The position numbers were made by a program, and so were the translations under genes. A model generated the notes under the pieces. It saw only the letters and a program-made list of their open reading frames with translations, searched no databases and was not told the DNA's origin. From Chromera velia (taxonomy: Eukaryota; Sar; Chromeraceae), in NCBI GenBank assembly GCA_018398765.1, contig JAHBMJ010001775.1, forward strand, positions 1 through 25,631: a stretch of 25,631 nucleotides of DNA. Reading direction: 5' to 3'. Every line of letters starts with the position of its first letter. Within the stretch, counting starts at the first letter, position 1. Positions 18,671 through 25,631 of this stretch are shown here, one piece after another.

Positions 18671-21600
18671 ATGAAGTTCCAAAAAGGGTCAAAGGAAGTG
18701 ACCTATCTGGTCAGGAGTCAAGTTTTGGACCTTGGTTCTCTCTGGACATTTTCCGGGCTTTCGAAACAGCTCCTACCTTTGAGGAAAGACACGTCAGATG
18801 ACGGTCTCGGAAGTGTCTGTTTTGATGCCGTCTCCAATAGAGAAGACCTGTTCAAGCTTGTTTACCATTTTTTCAAAGTGACGGACAGGTCTTCTTCTCC
18901 TCCTCCTCCTCCTCCTTCTTCTTCTTCTTCTTCTTCTTCTGCTGCTGCTGCTGCTGCTGCTTCTTCTTCTTCTTCTTCTTCAATTTTGGGAACAGGAGGA
19001 ATGCCGGATCTGGAGGATTTGTGCAAAATGCTCCAAGGCCGTTACCCCTTTCTCCTCGTGCGCGTGTTGGAAAATTATCCCACAATGCTGAGAAAAGTCC
19101 AATGCATCCTGGGCGATAGAGACGAAGACAGCACTAGTGCGGGTCCCCTAAATGGCCTCCAGGAAGACTGTCTCTCGACTCTCTCGAGAGAGGAACCGGT
19201 GACGATCACAGTCGAGGGAACGAGCAGATCTGCCCCTCTGCTAGTTATTGTTCTGGCTCTGGAGAATTTGGACTCTGCAGAAGCGCTGCTCGACGCGTCC
19301 GCGCGGGTAGACGTGTGTGAGTGGTGGGGACAGTCTCCCCACATTAACATCGCGGGCAGGACTCCCCTGCATGCGTTGCTTGAATTTCTGCAGAGGGCCA
19401 AACAGGAAGGGGAGGGGGGGATTCAGAAGCGCGAGCGGGGTTTAGGTCTACTTCGTCGTCTTGCAAAGGCCTCCAGAGAAGCAAACTGTCTCCGTTGGGA
19501 GTTGCGGGTGGGGGGTGGGGGGAAAACGACGACAGCGCTCGGCTTAGCCTGCATTTACGGTGATGCAGAAGCCGTCAAGGTGCTCAGGGAGGAGGGGGGG
19601 GCAGCAGCGGTCAACGTGAGGAGCCTTGCTTTCCTTGCCATCGGAGGGTGGGAGGAATTCTTCGGAGACAGGAGATATCTCACTCCTCCTCCCTCTAGTA
19701 ATGAGCGGGCGGAGGTTGTGAGGGCCCTCGGAGAAATGGGGATGGTTGTGAATAGGGCAAGAAAGATTGACGGGCACACGCCCTTGTCCCTAGCCGTTGC
19801 TCGCACACGTGAGGCCATTGTAGAGACTCTCCTCGATCTCGGGGCTCTCTCTTTCCCCTCCTGCCCGCATATCATTGACCCTCCCGCGTCTCCTACAGAG
19901 ACTCAGAGTCTCTCTTCCTCCCCCAGTTCACCCCCCTTGTCTTCTTCCCATCCTCTGCCCACAGTCGATGAGGTGTCCCCTCTTCGACTAGCGTGTGAGA
20001 AACAAACCCCCTCACTCGTCCGTCTTCTCTGTGAGAAAGGAAAGGCAAACCCGAATGCCCCTGGGAAGAGGGAGAAGGGGGGGAGGGCCGCGCATCCCGT
20101 CATGGCTGCCGTCCGCTCATCGTCCCCCTCGTCCGATTCCTCCACCGCAGAGGTTGTGACGATCCTACACGAATTTAGAGCAGACATGAATTTCCCTCAA
20201 TCACTTGAAGACGACAACCACACACCCCTCACACTTGCCGTGTCCCGAGGTATGATCGAGACTTCCAAGGCTCTGGGATCCTCTGGGGTCCACAACGCCG
20301 CAGCTCGGCACACACTCCCGAGGAACCCCGTGATCGAGGCGATGGCTTCCTCCGAGAGCGCTACCGACCTGCTTTCCTTCTTGTTGGAGAGGGGAGCAGA
20401 TCCAAACCAGCTCGGTCTCCTTGAGATCTTCCGAAAGGGAGAGAAAGGAAGAGAGAGAATTCTCGTCTCCCCTCTGCAGGCGTCCCTGTTGACAGAACAA
20501 GAAGACCTCCTTGCAATTGTGAAGTTGTTGATCCATCACGGTGCGCGCTGCGTCCCCCCCCCAAGGACTCAGAGCCTCCGTTCCCCCGAACCCCCCGCCT
20601 CCTCAGAAGAGGTGTCCCGTCCCTCTCCCCCTCCTGTGTGTCAGGCCTCTGCCTTGCTCTTAGCAAGCTCTGACAAGAGGACTGGCCATCTTTCTGCAAA
20701 GATTCCCGATCTCATCCGTCTCCTTTGCAGTGAGGGAGGGGGGAACCCCAACCTGCCGGGGAAGGGTCGGGAGGGAGACACGCACGGTGAAGAGTTGCCT
20801 CTGCAGGCTGTCTTGCGCCTTGCGTCCGAATATGATGATGCTCTAGGCTCCCACTATGAAGAGCGCACGAAAGACCCGGCTCTTGTAGAAGACGTTGTTG
20901 TCCCTCGTCTGTTGGCGCTGTTGATTTGTGGTGCCAACCCGAACGCAGTTGCGGGAGACGGCCACTCTCCCCTGTCGCTTGCTTGCTCCCTCGGGCTGGA
21001 AGGGGCAGCTGAGCTCCTGCTCGAGAGAGGGGCGAAACCTCGGGGTGTGCGGGCGGCCGGGGCAAAACACCGAGTGCCCCTCGTGGAAGCCGCCAGACGT
21101 CTATGCTCCCCGGCTCTGCTGACTCGGCTGCTGGACAGAGGGGCCGACCCCAATGCGAGGGGGGTGGTGCGACTGAGTAAGGACCTAGAGGTCCTCGCGT
21201 CTCCTCTAGAGGTGGTCATGTACGAGTGTGACCAAAGAGTCATGGACGGGTATGTAGGGAATGTAGACGAAAAGAAAAGGAAGTGCACGGAGGAAGCTTC
21301 CCAGCTGTTGATCGACCGTGGAGCACGTGCAGATTTGCCTCCGGCTGCTGCAGCGACGGTCACCTCCCAGACAGCAGGGGGGGGCGGTGAAGAGATTGAC
21401 AGGGCAGTTGACGCGGTTCGTGTTCCATCAGCCAGAGAAAGACAGATCTCCCCCCTTGTGATCGCCTGCCAGGTACCTTTCTGTGACACTCTTGTCCGTC
21501 GACTCTGCAAAGAAGCGAAGGCGAATCCCAACGTCCGTGGAGACACGTTTTATGATCGCAGGAAGTTTCCCCTAGCCGTCGTGCTCGAACGCTACAATCT

Positions 21601-22204
21601 CAATAGGACTGTCCCCAAAGGGAGCGTCGAACTTCTGAAAGCGCTCATTGAGGTCTGTCGTGCATTTTGAAGGGAATGTTGCTAGCCGCATAGAGAGTGT
21701 GTCCCTGTTTGTTTGCAGAACAGAAACTCTTGTGGTCATTCTTCGCGACTTTCCTCTTTCATCCAGAAATGCAATCGGAACTGCATGCAAAGATCTTGCG
21801 CCCATGTCCTTGATTTTCTTCCATGATGAAGTGCCCACCCGTGCCCCTCTCTGTCTTTCCACTTCATAAGCAAATCTGAGGTCCGTCAGTGACTCCCGTC
21901 TTTCTTGTGTTCTTCTTCCTCCTGTACCCACTTGCAGGCGGGAGCAGACCTGTACAAACAAGAGAGCTGGCCTAGAAATTTGCCCCGCTGGTTGTCACGG
22001 ATCAGTGATCGCGACCTCCTTCTGCAACTGATCAGGGCAGCTCCCTTCGGGTTGATTGACTTCCGGGGACCGAACCTGCTTCATTATTTTCTCAACGAGA
22101 AGCCGCCGTGGAAGGAGGGCGTGGTCGCTCTGATTGAGAGGGGGGTCACTGTGCTTGAACGGCTGGAAGAAAAGGTTGCTGCACTGATGGAGGGGGAGAG
22201 TTGA
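18671..22204 (+). CDS. Large degenerate ankyrin-repeat protein, 2 exons
   Basis: Exons 18671-21652 and 21938-22204 give 1082 residues. The splice is phase 0: ALIE at the end of exon 1 joins AGADLYKQ, making a normal ankyrin ALIEAGADL. The donor is the weak GTCTGT and the acceptor CCACTTGCAG. Residues 1-73 are a non-repeat N-terminus; 74-104 are Ser/Pro/Ala homopolymer runs; from about 185 to the end there are ankyrin repeats (for example GRTPLHALLEFL at 229, GHTPLSLAVARTR at 368, HTPLTLAVSRG at 517, LLERGADPN at 571, GHSPLSLACSLG at 764, LLDRGADPN at 820). Long insertions separate the repeats, and blocks headed by SPLRLAC/ALLLAS/SPLVIAC followed by RLLC-EKGKANPN recur at about 434, 658 and 926. 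No enzymatic domain is seen; probably a protein-binding scaffold. No signal peptide or membrane segment. Confidence 0.85.
18886..18981 (+). repeat. Coding TCT/CCT/GCT trinucleotide repeat
   Basis: Consecutive runs of TCC/CCT, TCT, GCT and TCT codons encode Ser, Pro6, Ser8, Ala7 and Ser7 inside the ankyrin protein. The purity at DNA level indicates recent slippage, so length may vary between strains without changing frame. Confidence 0.9.
21653..21937 (+). other. Intron of the large ankyrin gene
   Basis: 285 nt, from GAG/GTCTGT to CTTGCAG/GCG. Reading through it instead adds only VCRAF before a stop and loses the second half of an ankyrin repeat. The donor is atypical compared with the GTGAGT consensus of the other genes. 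Confidence 0.75.
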
Positions 22205-22560
22205 GTGAGGTGCGTCAGTGAGTTTTCCAGTATCTTTCGGTAGTCAGGAGGACTCTGCTAGCTGGTCATTTTTCCGTTCTGCTCTTTCTTTCTTTCCTGC
22301 TGCTGGAAGGGAGGGAGGAAGGAGGAAAGGAAGCAAGGAAGGCAAGAAGGAAGGAAGTATGCAAGCAAGGAAGGAACAAAGAACGGGAGGGAGGAAGGAA
22401 GTAAGGGAAGGGAGGGAGGGAAGGAAGGAGGGAAGGGAAAGAGAGAGAGAGAGAGACTCTGAGGAAGCACGGAGGGAGGGAAGGAACGAACGAACGAAGC
22501 GAGGGAGCGAGGAAGGACCGGAAGGAAGAGAGCGCATGAATGTTGAAGCAAAACCTTAAA
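22205..22560. repeat. (GGAA)n purine tract downstream of the ankyrin gene
   Basis: Plus-strand purine-rich tetramers from about 22305 to 22535 (GGAA/GGGA/GCAA variants with a short GAGA run at 22440-22455). It probably lies in the 3' untranslated region or just beyond. The open frames on both strands here are low-complexity artefacts. Confidence 0.8.
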
Positions 22561-23640
22561 TTTATTGGAGGCTGCAGGGTCATTTGTGTGCAATTCCGTG
22601 AGGCGGATGACTACTGTTGGCTTAGGTGCTTGATTCAGTTCTTTTCAGTTTTCCATTTTTTTTCTCCTTTCATTTTGCCTTCTGTGTCGCTCTCTCTCCT
22701 GTTCACGCCGCCAAAAGGAAAATGTGTCTCTCTTGCTCCATCATGCAGGACGGTGGTTGTCATTGTGATTCGTCAGAAGCATCCGGGAAGCGGTGACGCA
22801 GAGCGACGTTTGGCGAGAGATCGACACAGGCAGGGAGGGAGGGAGGCAGTGGGGGGTCTGATGGCTGCCACACAAATTTTGTGTGGGCAGGTGAAAAGAC
22901 ACACAGATGCCCTTTGTGAGCGCAAATCTGCGAGCCTGCGATTTTTTTACATCTTTCTCATTTCACTTCTTTATTTGCCCCTTTTTCCTCTCTGCGCGTG
23001 AGAGGAGTGAACGAAAAGAGACCAGAGGAAAGAGGTTGCTGCACACTCCCCGATTTTTTGGCATTAATTCCCTTTTGCGTTGTCTTCCCGTCTCTTGTGA
23101 TCCGTGTCTCTTTGTTTGTGTGCTGCGTTTGTAAGTCTTTTCCGGTCTCTTCTCTTTTGCGTGTCTGTTCATTCAACGGACGCATCGATCAGGCCGGTTG
23201 GGTGTCAGTGCTCGGGAAGATCTCAAAAATTTAGTTTTTGCATCGCCCCATGAACCTTGTCTGGGGTGCTGTTCTGTTTTGGTGGCCATTCATCGCTTTT
23301 TTTTCTGGTCTGACCCATACAGGCAGCGCAGGCGAGCGCGCCTTTTGCTATACTTCAAGGAAGTCACCTATGCCAGTCAGCAGAAATCCTCTGTGTCGGG
23401 CATGCCTTGAGTAGAACCTTGTCGGTGCAAACACCTGTGACGTGCAATTGTGGGGTCCGTTGTGAGACACAGCCGTGACCTCATCAGAGTTGACTCTTAT
23501 GTACTGGTGACATCACAAGTATGTTTGAAGAGAATCAACAATGTAGACTCATTGATGGACAACTAGGCGGGAGCGGAATTTTGGGGGAGGAAGGCGTGGG
23601 ACTGCGGAACGGCATGAATGGGCGTGTGCATGTGGTCATT
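22561..23640. other. Intergenic stretch, nothing recognised
   Basis: Moderate-GC sequence with several short open frames (for example 22540-23001 and 22998-23234 plus), none with a domain or plausible splice context. Could include unrecognised untranslated sequence of the ankyrin gene. Confidence 0.35.
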
Positions 23641-23739
23641 TACAAACTGAAGGGAACTCCTTTTTGATTCTCCTCCCTCTCATTCTCTGTATTTCTCCGC
23701 CGCTCTTCCCTTCTCACCCTAGTTCTCACCCCCACCCCC

Positions 23740-23740
<1 letters not shown>

Positions 23741-23778
<38 letters not shown>

Positions 23779-23800
23779 CCCCAGTCTCTCTCTCTCTACG
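23741..23800. repeat. (CT)n microsatellite
   Basis: Two CT runs (about 23743-23774 and 23785-23798) separated by CCCTCCCCCAG, within a pyrimidine-rich stretch beginning at about 23665. Confidence 0.85.
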
Positions 23801-24070
23801 TGTGTGTTATGTTGACCCAATGGACACGCATCTACTATACTTAACCCAGCAAGCCTTTTTTTTTTTGTCACACGCGCCTGCATGCGTTTTTTTAGACACA
23901 CGCGCGGCGGCCCCGGAAAGCCACCGCCAAAAATAGTCCCGCAAGCGAAAAATTAACCAAACTCTACGGGTGACTCCCCCGGGGTGAGGGCCTTGCGCGC
24001 GCCGCGCCATATGACTCGCGCCCGCGAAAAAGATGAGTGCCTTGGAATTGAAATTATCCGGCTGGGAACA

Positions 24071-24310
24071 TTTGACGGGCCATAAATGTTTGACAGGCCA
24101 GGGATTTTTGGCGAGCCTGCCAGCCGAGCTCACTAACCAGCCTGCGCCAGGCTATTTTGACAGGCCATATACACACTGTTTTGACGGGACTAATGGCTGG
24201 TATACTGGGACGTGCTATGCATTCACGAATGCTTAAAAATTTTTTTGACAGGCCAGGGATATTTGACGGGCTTGGTGATCTTCACCGGCTCACTTTTTTG
24301 ACAGGCCAGG
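24071..24310 (+). repeat. Cluster of TTTGACRGGCC short repeats
   Basis: Seven copies of a TTTGAC[A/G]GG word on the same strand, at about 24071, 24089, 24155, 24179, 24244, 24262 and 24296, several extended to TTTGACAGGCCAGG. Spacing is irregular (roughly 18-66 nt), so it is not a simple tandem repeat and does not match CRISPR geometry. Confidence 0.75.
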
Positions 24311-24319
24311 CTAGTCAAA

Positions 24320-25040
24320 GTTCCAACTTAGTTTAGATAGAAGGTCTCCATGCTTCTGTGTCAGCTGTGGCTGACGCTCTTTTCATCATACGTTCTTGTT
24401 GATGAGACAGTTTGGTTCCACTGGAAGATTAATCATAATCCGAGTATTATCTTACTAGTAATCTTATATAAATCACATCTAGTAAACATATGATCATGAA
24501 AAAAAAAAAAAAACAATCAACTTTCAGTGACGATGCTAGTGGCGATGCTATGGCCTTGCGGCCATCCAAGTCATACCACGGATTTCAAATAATTAACTGT
24601 ATTGATTATTAATATGCATGTTTTAAAGGGATCAAACTAGCGTATTTCATAATAACTCTGAAGTAACCAATTGATGGGAGACTAATCTGATTTAGGTATG
24701 TAACATCCTACAACATCCAGCGATTTAGCTGGTCCTAGTCTGTGTATATATCTAGATTACTGGTATAAATTATGATGTATATATGTATAATGATAATAAC
24801 AATCTTAGTTACTAAGACTTAGTATTATCTTACTGATAATATATTGCTTGTAAGTGATTCTACGTAGTGATTCTATTAACCCGGGCCAACTTTTCCGATC
24901 GATGCATCAATGATCATATTATTCAATTGTTATTCAATTCATGGCAATTTAATGCAATATTCATGCAATTTATATCGATACATTTCAGCTCTAGCTTCAG
25001 CTCATGAATCGCCTGTGACAGGCTGGGCACATATCGATCA
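24320..25040. other. AT-rich intergenic island
   Basis: Strongly AT-rich, with an A15 run at about 24499 and many TATATA and TTACTAGTAAT-like words; TAGTATTATCTTACT recurs near 24442 and 24823. No gene. Similar in composition to 1-890 and 10561-11130. Confidence 0.5.
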
Positions 25041-25631
25041 TTCAGTCATGCGCTTGCATGGATGGCCTTTGTGCCTGAAACGAGGGAAAAGAGTATGCCA
25101 AATTAAGAGAATACAACTTAGAAAGAAACCAGGAAAGGGAGAAAGAAGAAAGAAAGAGAGAAATAGAAAGTGCACGACAAACCAAGGAAGCCAGGGTCCC
25201 CCCCCGCCTTTTGCTTTTCCTTTGACTCTGTGGCTCCCCTTTTCCCCTTTCATGTTGCGTCCCCCCCCCCCCTCTCTTTTTTGCTTATGCATCGCCCGTT
25301 TGTTTTCCTTTCATTCTGTCCCTCCCCCCACCCTCTCCTCTTCTTCTCCACAACAGAAAACACGCGCACCTCCGGAACCTCACCCTTCTCTCTGTCCTCC
25401 CACAAAGGAAAAGAAGAGGCAATGCGGGCACGGGGGCTTTTCCCCCCTTCCCCCCTCTTCTTTCCTCATTACCTCTCGCCTACCGATCTCATCGAGCAAT
25501 AAGTGATACAACATACATACACGCAGGCCGGCAGGCAGGTAACCAGGCACCCCCCCCCTTCTCCAATTCAAGGCCTTCCTTGCTCATGGTTCCTTTCGTA
25601 CGCGCGATCGAAAGAATCGAGTCGAGACTCC
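25041..25631. other. Low-complexity right edge
   Basis: A purine-rich patch (25120-25165) is followed by C-rich and pyrimidine-rich sequence with C9-C12 runs (25199, 25261). The long plus-strand frame 24910-25506 and its overlaps translate to Pro/Ser/Phe-biased sequence typical of such DNA. No gene supported. Confidence 0.45.

Noticed and set aside
19511-19545. GGGGKTTTA in the large ankyrin protein, looking like a Walker A P-loop
   Set aside because: The GxxxxGK[ST] spacing is not met, and the residues continue into a normal ankyrin helix (TALGLACIYGDAEAVKVL).
20201-21546. Minus-strand open frames opposite the large ankyrin gene
   Set aside because: They mirror a GC-rich, long plus-strand coding frame with repeated ankyrin motifs, and show no domain of their own.
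24071-24310. Possible CRISPR-like array
   Set aside because: Repeat units are too short, spacing is irregular, and the context is eukaryotic.
24910-25506. 198-codon plus-strand frame at the right edge
   Set aside because: The translation is dominated by Pro/Ser/Phe from C-rich and pyrimidine-rich DNA and overlaps equally long frames; no domain or splice context supports it.

Overview
The window looks like nuclear DNA of a protist with many introns, most probably a photosynthetic alveolate of the chromerid type (Chromera-like). I infer this from four things seen in the sequence: GT-AG introns with GTGAGT-like donors, an ankyrin + kinase + RING/IBR protein architecture, gene islands of moderate GC separated by AT-rich islands, and very abundant simple repeats. 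No database search was possible, so the organism is an inference. I see no bacterial operon, CRISPR array, rRNA or intact tRNA.

Layout. 1-2013: AT-rich island, then repeat-rich DNA without a recognisable gene. 2014-10024 (minus): one seven-exon gene that I assembled from splice signals and reading phase. Its exons are ATG-GCT-GAG, five ankyrin exons of 99-108 nt, and a 3.1 kb terminal exon that starts with an ankyrin cap and continues into coiled coil, protein kinase and RING/IBR-like cysteine domains. The terminal exon has a one-base frameshift just before the IBR-like domain. 10025-12650: AT-rich island with a possible tRNA-derived SINE, a 61-bp x 5 tandem repeat, and purine-rich microsatellites. 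12655-15581 (minus): a three-exon acyltransferase-3-type membrane protein with the R-X10-H motif, interrupted by an in-frame TAG and a one-base frameshift. Its middle exon has duplicated sequence at both splice boundaries, including an 81-bp repeat that multiplies the splice acceptor. 16213-16512 (plus): a small secreted Arg/Asp-rich protein. 16860-17270: a long polypyrimidine tract. 18671-22204 (plus): a two-exon, about 1082-residue degenerate ankyrin-repeat protein with a Ser/Ala/Pro microsatellite insert. 22205-25631: repeat-rich DNA without a recognisable gene, including a dispersed TTTGACRGGCC motif cluster and another AT-rich island.

The genes do not form a pathway. The kinase/RBR-like protein (predicted signalling or ubiquitin ligase) and the second ankyrin protein share only the ankyrin theme. 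The strongest theme is at DNA level: sequence around exon boundaries has been tandemly duplicated again and again (ankyrin exon-intron units, an acceptor-bearing 81-mer, and a donor-side 33-mer). Both minus-strand genes also need exactly one extra base to stay in frame, so either they are decaying or the assembly has small deletions.
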